Part shown: piece by piece, positions 37,695-45,739 of the stretch
Layout of the letters: each line of letters opens with the position of its first letter
Numbering within the stretch: position 1 is the first letter of the stretch
IMG/VR virus record: IMGVR_UViG_3300010413_001187
Location: 1-64,000 of that record
DNA: 64,000 nucleotides
Direction: 5' to 3' (one strand)
Source: a virus
Position numbers and translations under genes: made by a program
The notes under the pieces: model-generated
Databases searched by the model: none
The model's input: only the letters and a program-made list of their open reading frames with translations
Told to the model about the DNA's origin: nothing

Positions 37695-38366
37695 ATGGAA
37701 TACGAAGTGGTGAATCAAAATTATCAGCCACAACAAGAGATGTATACGCCTGATGGTCAGACGTATGTACCTAATCAAGATCAATCGGGGTATCAACAAC
37801 CACCCCAGGCACCGCCACAGTCATATCCACAAGGGGCTCCTCAAGCGGCACCGCCTCAGGCACCGCCTCAGGCACCGCCTCAGGCACCTCCTCAACAGCA
37901 GCCTGGGTATCAAACGCCTCAACAGCATTATCAACAAAATCCCCAGGCGTATGGCAGTGGGCAACCTCAAGGTTATCAGGCACCCCCTGTACAAAAAAGA
38001 CCAACTCAGAGCGGGCAACCAGTACAAAGTACTAATTTAGTTATCCTTGAAGGTTATATGAATAATATCAATCACCGTGTATTACCTAGTGGCACTAGTC
38101 GTTTGGGTTTTCATGTGATTATAGAGGTTCCGGTATTTCAACAAGGACAACAACAAGTAAATCCACAAACGGGACAACCTGTAACCAGAGATGTAAAATA
38201 TAGATGTCAAGCTTGGGGCAATGTAGCTGATGGTCTAGCACAATGGCCTGAAGGTACGCCTGTAAAAATTACTGGATCTCTAAATAGATGGAGCATGCAA
38301 GATACTAATACTGGTCAAACAATATGGTATACCGATGTGAAAGTAAATAGATATGATATATTGTAA
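37695..38366 (+). CDS. ssb: Single-stranded DNA-binding protein with N-terminal Pro/Gln-rich arm
   Basis: 223 residues. The C-terminal half (about 113-223) reads as an SSB OB-fold: TNLVILEGYMNNINHRVL for strand 1, RYRCQAWGN-type core (KYRCQAWGNVADGL), then EGTPVKITGSLNRWS and a closing YTDVKVNRYDIL. The first 110 residues are disordered Pro/Gln/Ala/Tyr sequence with APPQ repeats. In typical SSB the OB-fold is first and the disordered tail with an acidic tip is last, so this architecture is reversed and no acidic tip is present. It coats ssDNA at the fork. GGAG precedes the ATG and the gene sits between primase and DnaJ. Confidence 0.8.
   Translation: MEYEVVNQNYQPQQEMYTPDGQTYVPNQDQSGYQQPPQAPPQSYPQGAPQAAPPQAPPQAPPQAPPQQQPGYQTPQQHYQQNPQAYGSGQPQGYQAPPVQKRPTQSGQPVQSTNLVILEGYMNNINHRVLPSGTSRLGFHVIIEVPVFQQGQQQVNPQTGQPVTRDVKYRCQAWGNVADGLAQWPEGTPVKITGSLNRWSMQDTNTGQTIWYTDVKVNRYDIL
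37848..37895 (+). repeat. 12-bp tandem repeat encoding APPQ units
   Basis: Units beginning GCACCGCCTCAG start at 37848, 37860 and 37872, with a fourth, degenerate unit (GCACCTCCTCAA) at 37884. The period is exactly 12 bases, so the frame is kept and the ssb N-terminal arm gains or loses four residues per unit. The stretch is much richer in G+C than its surroundings. Near-identity of the units suggests recent slippage or selection on the DNA itself. Confidence 0.85.
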
Positions 38367-38382
38367 TTGGAGTTAATTTTTA

Positions 38383-39159
38383 ATGGATCCATATGAGATT
38401 TTGGGTGTCTCAAAAAATGCTTCACCAGAAGAGATTAAAAAAGCCTACAGGAGATTAGCATTAGAGACACATCCCGATAGAAATAAAGGGGATAAACAGG
38501 CTGAAGAAAAATTTAAAGAAATAGGGCGCGCTTGGGAGATACTTTCTGATCCTAAAAAGAAAGCCGAGTATGATAATCCAGGTGCGCCTTTTGGTTTTTC
38601 TTTTTCTTTTGGATTTGATTCTATTTTTAATAGACCACCACCTCCCCCACCACCACGAAGGGGAACAATTGTTGGTAGGCCTGTTCAATTAACAGTAGAT
38701 GTATCAGTTTTCGATATTCTTTTACAAAATACCCTACATATAAAATACAAAAAATTGGTACCATGTGTTTCATGTGAAGGCCATGGGGCCGATCTTAAAC
38801 AATGTACTAAATGTGGTGGTTATGGATTAGTGAGAGAGGTGCAAGAGCGCGGAAGACAGCGGATGATAAGAGATTATCCCTGTGATGAATGTGGCCAGAG
38901 AGGGTTTGTTCAAGAGTTTGCTTGTGAAGACTGTAAAGGAACAGGATTAACTACAGCTGAAATAGATTTTACTTTTGCTTTAACCTCTGGAAAATCAGAA
39001 TATGTAATTCCAGACGAAGGAAATCATGGTCCATATGGTGGACCTCCAGGAGCTTTGATATTACAAGTGAATATAGTATATCCAGAATCACAGAAAATTA
39101 ATGAAGAGGCTAAGAAACATATAAAAGAAGCAATGGATATAATATATAAGAAGGAGTAA
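38383..39159 (+). CDS. dnaJ: DnaJ-like co-chaperone, C-terminally short
   Basis: 258 residues. A J domain fills residues 1-70 with HPD at 30-32 (needed to stimulate Hsp70 ATPase), then a Gly/Phe-rich and poly-Pro linker (about 72-95). After part of the substrate-binding domain comes a zinc-binding region with four C-x2-C motifs (CVSC, CTKC, CDEC, CEDC; about 127-190). Cellular DnaJ has about 375 residues; here the second substrate-binding and dimerisation domain is largely missing. It would recruit host DnaK, perhaps to remodel replication complexes as with lambda or to fold the giant virion proteins. It lies between ssb and a RuvC-like gene with GGAG upstream. Confidence 0.85.
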   Translation: MDPYEILGVSKNASPEEIKKAYRRLALETHPDRNKGDKQAEEKFKEIGRAWEILSDPKKKAEYDNPGAPFGFSFSFGFDSIFNRPPPPPPPRRGTIVGRPVQLTVDVSVFDILLQNTLHIKYKKLVPCVSCEGHGADLKQCTKCGGYGLVREVQERGRQRMIRDYPCDECGQRGFVQEFACEDCKGTGLTTAEIDFTFALTSGKSEYVIPDEGNHGPYGGPPGALILQVNIVYPESQKINEEAKKHIKEAMDIIYKKE

Positions 39160-39162
39160 ATT

Positions 39163-39720
39163 TTGGAAAGAGTTCTAGCAATAGATGGGGCTCTAAATCA
39201 TAGTGGATGGGCGATATTAGAGGATACAGGAAAGGGCAAAGATGAAATAATAGCAAAACAATATGGTATTATAAAGCCTAAAGCTACAATGTCTTTGGGA
39301 TTTAAGCTATTTTATATTCGCACAGAACTTAACAGCCTATTCAATAAATATAAGCCCACTATAATAGTTTTTGAAGATACTTATGCAGGTAAAAATGCTA
39401 AGACAAACGCTAGATTAAATAATGCAAAGGGAGTTTTTTATGTAACAGCATATGAATTACTTAAAGGTAATGAACCAGCGTATGTTAGTTCAGTAGAAGC
39501 TCGTAGATGTCTTGGCTTTAAGAATAATAAAAATGAACCATATGAGTTTTTCAAAAAAATGTATGGTTTAAAAGAGTCTTTTGAAAAAGCTAATGATATT
39601 ACAGATGCTATGACAGTGGGTTTTTGGTATTTATATGATAAAAATGGAGACTGTGCTTCTAATAAAAAAGAAAAAAAGAAGAAGTCTACTAAACAGAGAT
39701 CAACCAAAAAGAAGAGATGA
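39163..39720 (+). CDS. RuvC-like Holliday junction resolvase
   Basis: Starts at TTG, six bases after AAGGAG (39151-39156). The 185-residue product has an RNase H-like RuvC pattern: Asp8 in LAIDGALNHSGWAI, Glu71 in IIVFEDTYAGKN, and an Asp-rich DITDAM motif near residue 150 that supplies the last metal ligand. Such enzymes cut four-way junctions symmetrically, resolving recombination intermediates before packaging. The final 25 residues are a Lys-rich tail not found in cellular RuvC and likely to bind DNA. The position after RecA, DnaB, DnaG and SSB genes fits. Alternative: another RNase H-fold nuclease with different structure specificity. Confidence 0.8.
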   Translation: MERVLAIDGALNHSGWAILEDTGKGKDEIIAKQYGIIKPKATMSLGFKLFYIRTELNSLFNKYKPTIIVFEDTYAGKNAKTNARLNNAKGVFYVTAYELLKGNEPAYVSSVEARRCLGFKNNKNEPYEFFKKMYGLKESFEKANDITDAMTVGFWYLYDKNGDCASNKKEKKKKSTKQRSTKKKR

Positions 39721-39962
39721 ATGAGCTAGATCAGTATATAACCTCATATAATAAAAGTAGAAAACGAGAAAAATCTGGTAGGACTATTGGATTGTGGCTT
39801 ACAGGCGGTGAAAGAATAATAGGAGAACTTGTGAGGCATGAGACTAATAAATTATATGTTAAAGACTGGTTAGACCATGGTATAGAGAAAGAAATCCATA
39901 GAGCGACAGTAGCGAGATTCATGATTATAATAGAGGGAGGAATGGATGGAAAAGAAGAGTAG
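39717..39962 (+). CDS. Small possibly Sm/Hfq-like protein (81 aa)
   Basis: ATGA overlap with the upstream resolvase gene. After a basic N terminus (residues 1-22), the region 23-72 follows the strand order of an Sm fold: GRTIGLWLTGGERIIGEL (strands 1-2 with the Gly-Glu turn typical of an Sm1 motif), then NKLYVKDWLD and EIHRATVARFMII as an Sm2-like segment. This resembles Hfq-type proteins, which bind RNA as rings, but the Sm2 Tyr-Lys-His triad of Hfq is not present. The match is weak and structural; a different small beta-barrel is possible. The last 17 bases overlap the first glycosyltransferase gene. Confidence 0.5.
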   Translation: MNELDQYITSYNKSRKREKSGRTIGLWLTGGERIIGELVRHETNKLYVKDWLDHGIEKEIHRATVARFMIIIEGGMDGKEE

Positions 39963-41379
39963 CAATATGATGCGTGGAACATCAATAGTAACACCAGCGG
40001 GAGTACCGATTAGGTCTTTTAATACGCAGGTAGCAGAAGGTACACCGATGGTGGATATGGAATCAACCAAAGAAGATCCAGGAAAGAAAATCAGACTGGT
40101 TTATTATGGTGATGCTCCTAGTGTAGCAACAGGGTTTGGGAAGGTATCTAAAAATATTCTAGGACCTTTATATCAGACTGGCAAATATGAGATATTTTGT
40201 TTTGGAGTAAATTATATGGGAGTCCCGCATCCTTTCCCATTTCAAATTTACCCTATGTTACCTAATCCTCAAGGGGATCCATATGGAAGAGAAAAAGTTA
40301 AACAAATAATTCCACAAATGGAATTTGATTTATTGTTTATGTTACAAGACTCATTTATTATGACTTTCATACCAGATCTGGTAAATGATCTTAAAAGAAG
40401 AGGAAAACCATTCCGCTCAGTAGTCTATTTTCCTATAGATGGTGAGCCGGAAGCAGATTGGATAGAAGCTATGTCACATGCAGATGTTTGTGTGACATAT
40501 ACAGAATTTGGGCGAAAACAATGTATAACTAAATACCCACCCATAGCAGAAAAATTACAAATCATACCTCATGGTATAAGCTTAAAAGAATTTTATCCTA
40601 AACCACCAGAAGAAATAAAAAGGATGAGAGAATTTTATTTTGGCTCACATGCTAACAAGTTTATAGTGATGAATGTAAATAGAAATCAGCAAAGAAAAGA
40701 TATTCCTAGATCAATGGTGGCATTCAGAGAATTTAAAAAACAATGTCCTAATAGCCTATACTATTTACATTGTGCAGAAAAAGATGTTGGTTGGGACCTT
40801 AGGAAGGTGGCACGTAATATTGGATTGGTCGTTGGCGAGGATATTATGTTCCCTAAAAATTTTAATGTAAATACAGGGGTACCTGTTTCAGTCGTTAATG
40901 ATTTATATAATTGTTGCGATGTTGTCATAAGTACTTGCGTTGGCGAGGGCTGGGGTTTAAGCTCAGTTGAAGCTATGGCTACTGGTACCCCAGCAATTTT
41001 TCCGGATAATACATCTTTGACAGAGATTTTTGCTGATGGAAGAGGATTCTTGTGTAGAAGTGGAGACACTCCAAACTTCTGGACTTTTATGACAATGGAT
41101 AATGACGTGGCTAGACCCCTAGCTAATATCAATGATTTGGTTAAATACCTGAAAAGATTATACGAAAAACCTGATATAGGTAGGAAGATGGCACAAAAAT
41201 CTCTTAGATGGGTACAGGATAATCTACAGTGGGAAAAGAATATAGTTCCACGGTTTGATAATATATTGATGCAATTATATAATGATCTAAAAAATCCTAA
41301 ACAGCATGATAGATTGCCTGGAGAAACACCTGTTAAAGAAGCGGCATCAAAGGGATGGAAGCAAGGAGAGATGATATAA
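39946..41379 (+). CDS. Glycosyltransferase, GT4-like (GT-B fold)
   Basis: 477 residues. The ATG follows GGGAGG by five bases. Residues 1-45 are a low-complexity lead; the GT-B N-terminal domain begins with RLVYYGDAPSVATGFGKVS. The C-terminal nucleotide-sugar-binding domain contains CVGEGWGLSSVEAMATGTPAIF, written here in parts: GEGWGLSS then VEAMATG, the E-x7-E donor-binding motif of GT4 enzymes. It should transfer a sugar from a nucleotide donor to an acceptor glycan or protein in the host cytoplasm. It is the first gene of the sugar island and overlaps its neighbours on both sides, so the whole island is probably one operon with the replication genes. Donor and acceptor unknown. Confidence 0.85.
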   Translation: MEKKSSNMMRGTSIVTPAGVPIRSFNTQVAEGTPMVDMESTKEDPGKKIRLVYYGDAPSVATGFGKVSKNILGPLYQTGKYEIFCFGVNYMGVPHPFPFQIYPMLPNPQGDPYGREKVKQIIPQMEFDLLFMLQDSFIMTFIPDLVNDLKRRGKPFRSVVYFPIDGEPEADWIEAMSHADVCVTYTEFGRKQCITKYPPIAEKLQIIPHGISLKEFYPKPPEEIKRMREFYFGSHANKFIVMNVNRNQQRKDIPRSMVAFREFKKQCPNSLYYLHCAEKDVGWDLRKVARNIGLVVGEDIMFPKNFNVNTGVPVSVVNDLYNCCDVVISTCVGEGWGLSSVEAMATGTPAIFPDNTSLTEIFADGRGFLCRSGDTPNFWTFMTMDNDVARPLANINDLVKYLKRLYEKPDIGRKMAQKSLRWVQDNLQWEKNIVPRFDNILMQLYNDLKNPKQHDRLPGETPVKEAASKGWKQGEMI

Positions 41380-42539
41380 TGACAGATGACACAAACAGAA
41401 TAAAAGTAGAATTAAAGGGATTAAAGATTGTCTCATGTGTTTTTGATGGATCTGGGTATGGGCAGGGTGTAAGAAATTGGATAAAAGGACTACATTCTTT
41501 TAATATTCCGATGTATATTCAACCAGTTTCTTTTGAACGCGATAGACCAGATTTAGGTGAAGATTTTGAGTTATTAGATGGGTTAGCCAGAACTCAAAGA
41601 CCATGCGATGTAAATTTTGTTCGTCTAAGCCCAGAAATAGCTATCAATTTCTTGGATCCATCTATGATAAATATCTGTAGTTGTGCTTGGGAGACTACTA
41701 AGTTAGACAAACATTGGGTGGATTGTTGTAATAAATTTGATGCTGTTTTTGTTGAAAGTAAATGGTTGGTACAGGTATTTAAATCATCGGGGGTTCAGGT
41801 TCCTGTATATTGTGTTCCTAATATGGTAGATACGTCATTATTTAAAATAAAAACAGAGCCTAATTTGGATAAGACCTATGTGTTTTATTCTATTCAACAA
41901 TGGATCGAAAGAAAAAATGGGCTAGGGTTATTGAAAGCATATTTCAATGCATTCTCACCAGCTGATGATGTACTATTGGTATTAAAAACATATATGACAC
42001 GGGTAGAAGCTAATATAGAACAAGGACAAAAGATAAAAGAAGATATAGAGCATATAAAAAGAAGTCTTAATATGGACAAAGAATTCCCTCCTATTTATTT
42101 AGTCACAGATAAACTAATGACTGATGATTTGATTCGAATGCATGAAGAATGTGATTGCTATGTACTATTTGATCGTGGTGAGGGGTTTGGTTTGCCATAT
42201 ATGGATGCGGCAGCAGCTGCAAATCCTATTATAAGAACAGATTTTGGTGGCACAGGAGAATTTTTAAACTCTAACAATTCATATGGTACTCGTTGTCAAC
42301 CAACTTTTGTTTGTAATATGGAATGGTCCCCATATTATAGGGGAGATCAGTTATGGGCTGAACCTGATATAGTTCATGGCGCTAGTTTAATGAGACATGT
42401 TTTTGAGAACAGAGAAGAAGCCTTTAAAAAAGGCAGGCAAGCCAGAGAAGATATGGAAACAAAATTTAATAGGGATATAATTACTCAGCGTTTATTGAAT
42501 GCTATATCAGATTTATTGAGATCTAAAAGGGGTGGATAA
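41379..42539 (+). CDS. Glycosyltransferase, GT4-like
   Basis: I start at the ATG that overlaps the previous stop (TATAATGAC), with AAGGAGAG eight bases upstream; an ATG at 41355 is in frame but lacks a good site. The product has 386 residues. The N-terminal half is Rossmann-like with GSGYGQGVRNWIKGL. The donor-binding half has YVLFDRGEGFGLPYMDAAAA, where the second acidic residue of the usual E-x7-E motif is Asp, followed by IIRTDFGGTGEFL. Predicted to be a retaining GT-B sugar transferase working with its neighbours in glycan assembly. Substrate not determinable. Confidence 0.82.
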   Translation: MTDDTNRIKVELKGLKIVSCVFDGSGYGQGVRNWIKGLHSFNIPMYIQPVSFERDRPDLGEDFELLDGLARTQRPCDVNFVRLSPEIAINFLDPSMINICSCAWETTKLDKHWVDCCNKFDAVFVESKWLVQVFKSSGVQVPVYCVPNMVDTSLFKIKTEPNLDKTYVFYSIQQWIERKNGLGLLKAYFNAFSPADDVLLVLKTYMTRVEANIEQGQKIKEDIEHIKRSLNMDKEFPPIYLVTDKLMTDDLIRMHEECDCYVLFDRGEGFGLPYMDAAAAANPIIRTDFGGTGEFLNSNNSYGTRCQPTFVCNMEWSPYYRGDQLWAEPDIVHGASLMRHVFENREEAFKKGRQAREDMETKFNRDIITQRLLNAISDLLRSKRGG

Positions 42540-43441
42540 TGCCTCGCGCTATACCGATACCTGATAGGATTTCTGTAATCATAGCTATACATAATAGAGC
42601 TAATTTATTACGTTATGGTCTAATGGGAATATATGATCAATTTTTAATCAATGATGGCAGAATAGATGTTGAACTAAATATAGCTGATGATGGATCCACA
42701 GATGATCTAGACGATCTTTTAGAACAAGTTAGTGGTGAATATGAATGGGTTGTTAATAAATATACAACAAGTCCATTAGACGAAAGATTTTTTCGCAGAT
42801 TCAATTGTCCAGCGGCTAAATATAATTTTTTAGTAGCCGCGAGTTCTGAACCATTTATATTGAAAATAGATCCAGAATTTGTTTTAATAACGAAGGGTTT
42901 TGTAGAAGATTGTTTGATTCAATTAAACAGTGGAGCCTTCATGCCATATTTTTTGATGCCATACCCATATCATGTTTATGATTTTAAATATTCCTCATTA
43001 GAAGATATTAAAGAAAAATACAAAGATCATGTATATGAAACACACATAAGCCCACAAACTGCACATTACAATAATGTTTATTATGCTTGTATGTTTAGAC
43101 GAAAAGCATTTATACAGCTTGGAGGGATAGAGATGCTGTTTTTAGATGGCATAGGTAGTGAAGATGATCATTTTCTTGATCAATGGAGAAGGCATTATGG
43201 TAATTATGTTGAAACTCTAATGGGACATAAAGGCATTCATCTCTGGCATGGAGAGTGGGGTAAGGGAGTACCACAGGAATTATACGGATGGGTAAATAAG
43301 AACGCTTCCCTAAGAAAAGATCTTGATAAAATTCTTCCCAATAAAGGTGATTTTGCTTCAATAAAATTTCCATTAATACATAAACAAACATGGGAAGACG
43401 GAAAAAAACTAGAAGGTAAATATTGGAGAGTAGATATATAA
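42539..43441 (+). CDS. Glycosyltransferase family 2-like (GT-A fold)
   Basis: 300 residues. A GT2 N terminus is clear: ISVIIAIHNRANLLRYGL then the ADDGSTDDL nucleotide-binding motif (residues 49-57). The metal-binding acidic motif appears as LKIDPEF near residue 106. The C-terminal part has GIGSEDDHFLDQWRR, resembling the ED-x-D acceptor/catalytic region of GT-A enzymes. Inverting sugar transfer is expected. The gene starts at TAATG, sharing a base with the previous stop, with an AGGGG site upstream. Donor and acceptor unknown. Confidence 0.8.
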   Translation: MPRAIPIPDRISVIIAIHNRANLLRYGLMGIYDQFLINDGRIDVELNIADDGSTDDLDDLLEQVSGEYEWVVNKYTTSPLDERFFRRFNCPAAKYNFLVAASSEPFILKIDPEFVLITKGFVEDCLIQLNSGAFMPYFLMPYPYHVYDFKYSSLEDIKEKYKDHVYETHISPQTAHYNNVYYACMFRRKAFIQLGGIEMLFLDGIGSEDDHFLDQWRRHYGNYVETLMGHKGIHLWHGEWGKGVPQELYGWVNKNASLRKDLDKILPNKGDFASIKFPLIHKQTWEDGKKLEGKYWRVDI

Positions 43442-44373
43442 TGAATATAGCAGCACTTGGCCCCAATTATTCGGATTTGGGGCTTAGCACAATAATAGAT
43501 GGATTATTAGATTTAGGACACAAAGTATATGATGTAGGTGGTGGGGGATTGAATTATATGGAACCATTTACACAGGAATCACCAAAAATTGATTTCTATA
43601 TGATGGCAGATACTGATAATTTACGTGGTATGAGAGAACAATCAGATGTACCAAAGGTTATAGCACATTTACATGATAGGTGGACGGACTATATATCAGT
43701 TCCAGACAGCCCAATTAAATATCCTAACATGGCTGAAGCTATATTTGATATAATGTTCTATCGTGATTATGACGGCAGTCTGGGGGATGATGTATATCCG
43801 ATGGAGTTTGGTATTGAACGCAGATTTAATGAGGCATGTCAAAATATGATCCCTTTCCCTAATAGAGAGTTTGATATTTCTTTCTATGGCACTAGAGCGA
43901 CTGCCCAGCGGTGGATGATTCTAGATGATCTAGCTAAAATGTTCAAATGTGATTTTGGTGATCAATTAAAATTTAAGGAACCAGATGATTACTGGTCCAA
44001 ATGGGTTAATGGTAGATATGTACATGCCCCTAAGTATTATGAAGCAATGATGAATTCTAAGATGGTGTTTTGTGGGCTAGGGGCTGGGGCTAGTTGCGGA
44101 AGAACTTATGAAGCTTACGCGGCGGGCTGTGTGCCACTAATACAAAGGTATCCGTCAGAGATAATTCAATTAGTCTCTTTTGAAGACGGACGAAATTGCA
44201 TACTTTGGTCTACTGCAGATGAATTAAAATCAAAAATAAAAGAATGGTTATCAAGTCCTTATGATCTAGTAAAATTAGCAAATTCTTGTTATGTCTTTGG
44301 ACAGGAGAATTTGCTCTCAAGGCATAGAGCCCAATATATGCTTGATAAGATGTATGAAAGAGAAGTTATATGA
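43441..44373 (+). CDS. Glycosyltransferase, CgeB/GT1-like
   Basis: Start set at the ATG right after the previous stop, ten bases from GGAGAG (43425-43430); an in-frame ATG at 43423 would overlap more. 310 residues. The sequence opens MNIAALGPNYSDLGLSTIIDGL and carries FCGLGAGASCGRTYEAYAAGC followed by VPLIQRYPSE. That is the glycine-rich and Glu-containing C-terminal motif of CgeB-like GT-B enzymes, proteins whose family members act on surface or spore glycans. The middle segment EFDISFYGTRATAQRW matches the inter-domain strand of that family. Position among other transferases supports a glycan role. Substrate unknown. Confidence 0.75.
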   Translation: MNIAALGPNYSDLGLSTIIDGLLDLGHKVYDVGGGGLNYMEPFTQESPKIDFYMMADTDNLRGMREQSDVPKVIAHLHDRWTDYISVPDSPIKYPNMAEAIFDIMFYRDYDGSLGDDVYPMEFGIERRFNEACQNMIPFPNREFDISFYGTRATAQRWMILDDLAKMFKCDFGDQLKFKEPDDYWSKWVNGRYVHAPKYYEAMMNSKMVFCGLGAGASCGRTYEAYAAGCVPLIQRYPSEIIQLVSFEDGRNCILWSTADELKSKIKEWLSSPYDLVKLANSCYVFGQENLLSRHRAQYMLDKMYEREVI

Positions 44374-45170
44374 AATTATCTTTAGTTATGGCTTCCAGCA
44401 ACAGTGATTTTGGTAATATTATATTTAGAGACCCTGAGCCAGCTGTTCCCACGCCTGAGCATAAAAGATTGGAATTGTGTATCTATACTTTGCACGAAGC
44501 TTTTAAGGCGGTAGATTATGAAGTTGTGTTTATTGAATGGAATAGACTAGAGCATAGAAAACCATACAGGGAATATGATTTCATGCAGCACCCTAGAATT
44601 CGTGTTATAGAAATTCCTAAATCTTTTAGTGAAAAAGTATTAGGTACAGACTTACAATTCCATGAGATGTGGGCCAAGAATATAGGGATACGAAGAGCTG
44701 TGGGTGAATATATATTAGGTACTAATATAGATGTATTATGGCTGTATCCTTTTAAAGAGAGCTTTTTAGAGAGTTGGCCTATGGTTGCCTGGAGATGGAG
44801 TGTATATCATCCAGTACTAGATCTGGGAAAGGATATGGATTCACTTAGGAACTATTGTTTTAATGACCGTAACAGATTAGATCATGATAGAAATAGTAAT
44901 GGAGATTTTACATTATTACATAAAGAAGGATGGGAGAGATTACAGGGCTATTCCATAACTCTAGAAGGATGGGCAGGGCAGGATATGTGGATGGTAAAAA
45001 GGGCATCTGATTTCTATCAACGTCTTTACGAACTTCCATTTCCTATATTTCACATACGTCATCCAGGAGCGCCACTCGCTTCATCATATGGTGTAACTAA
45101 TATCTCTCCTGATTGGGGAGCACCAAAAGAGGATTTTTCTGAATGGATAAATGGAGAACAAATCAAATGA
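44370..45170 (+). CDS. Glycosyltransferase-like protein, GT-A type
   Basis: 266 residues, starting in an ATGA overlap with the upstream gene. The opening MKLSLVMASSNSDFG resembles GT-A transferases that begin with a VV-x-S-x(N/S) strand. A possible DxD-like motif lies in LGTNIDVLW (about residue 122), and GWAGQDMWMVKRASDF near the C terminus resembles the acceptor-side motif of GalT-like GT2/GT7-type proteins. The family assignment is weaker than for the neighbouring transferases. It probably adds one sugar of the same glycan; substrate unknown. The last 4 bases overlap the nucleotidyltransferase gene. Confidence 0.65.
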   Translation: MKLSLVMASSNSDFGNIIFRDPEPAVPTPEHKRLELCIYTLHEAFKAVDYEVVFIEWNRLEHRKPYREYDFMQHPRIRVIEIPKSFSEKVLGTDLQFHEMWAKNIGIRRAVGEYILGTNIDVLWLYPFKESFLESWPMVAWRWSVYHPVLDLGKDMDSLRNYCFNDRNRLDHDRNSNGDFTLLHKEGWERLQGYSITLEGWAGQDMWMVKRASDFYQRLYELPFPIFHIRHPGAPLASSYGVTNISPDWGAPKEDFSEWINGEQIK

Positions 45171-45739
45171 TAATGGATCTATTGGATATAACATCAGTAG
45201 TAGCTGCACATGAGATGTGTAAGAATGCAGCAAGATATAGACCAGAGATGGGAAGGAAAGGTATTGTTGGTTTACTATCTGGAGCATGGGATTTATTTCA
45301 TTATAGTCATCTGAGAGCTATACAACAGGCTAGACGGCTATGTGATTTTCTTTTAATAGGGGTTGGCACAGACCGGTTAGTTGGAGAGAATAAAGGTCTT
45401 TTAAGGCCTATAATAGTACAGGAACAGAGATTAGCTATTGTAGCTAGTCTGAAAGAAGTAGACATAGCTTTCCTGATGGACAGTGAGTTTGATTATGGTG
45501 AGGTGGCTCTATCACTAGTAGTACCTTATAATGGCGTAATGTTTAAATCCAAAGAATGGTTAGATCAATTAGAAGCTATTCCAGGGTTTGATGAGACTGC
45601 TGGATATGATCCTGGATATAATAAAACTGTCGAAGTAAACCGAATAGGTAATGTTATAATCTTAGATCGAGGGCCTATTAGTACTTCTAGTATAATCTCT
45701 GGGATATGTAAAAGATTAGAGGAATATAAATGCATATAG
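45167..45739 (+). CDS. Cytidylyltransferase-like nucleotidyltransferase (HIGH superfamily)
   Basis: Start at the ATGA overlap (45167), nine bases after GGAGA; an ATG at 45143 is in frame but inside the previous gene. 190 residues. The core is GLLSGAWDLFHYSHLRAI, where HYSH stands for the H-x-G-H nucleotide-binding motif with Gly replaced by Ser, then LIGVGTDRLVGENKG, a RPIIVQEQR segment and KEVDIAFLMD. This matches RfaE2/HldE- and TagD-type enzymes that join CTP or ATP to a phosphorylated sugar or polyol. It could activate a sugar for the glycosyltransferases upstream. The precise substrate is not readable, and the Gly-to-Ser change is unusual. Confidence 0.75.
   Translation: MIMDLLDITSVVAAHEMCKNAARYRPEMGRKGIVGLLSGAWDLFHYSHLRAIQQARRLCDFLLIGVGTDRLVGENKGLLRPIIVQEQRLAIVASLKEVDIAFLMDSEFDYGEVALSLVVPYNGVMFKSKEWLDQLEAIPGFDETAGYDPGYNKTVEVNRIGNVIILDRGPISTSSIISGICKRLEEYKCI

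Noticed and set aside
37753-38040. 95-codon open frame inside ssb, + strand, and two long antisense frames over the same stretch
   Set aside because: They are created by the low-complexity CAG/CCG repeat, give Arg/His- or Leu/Arg-rich nonsense, and have no ribosome site. The ssb frame explains the region.
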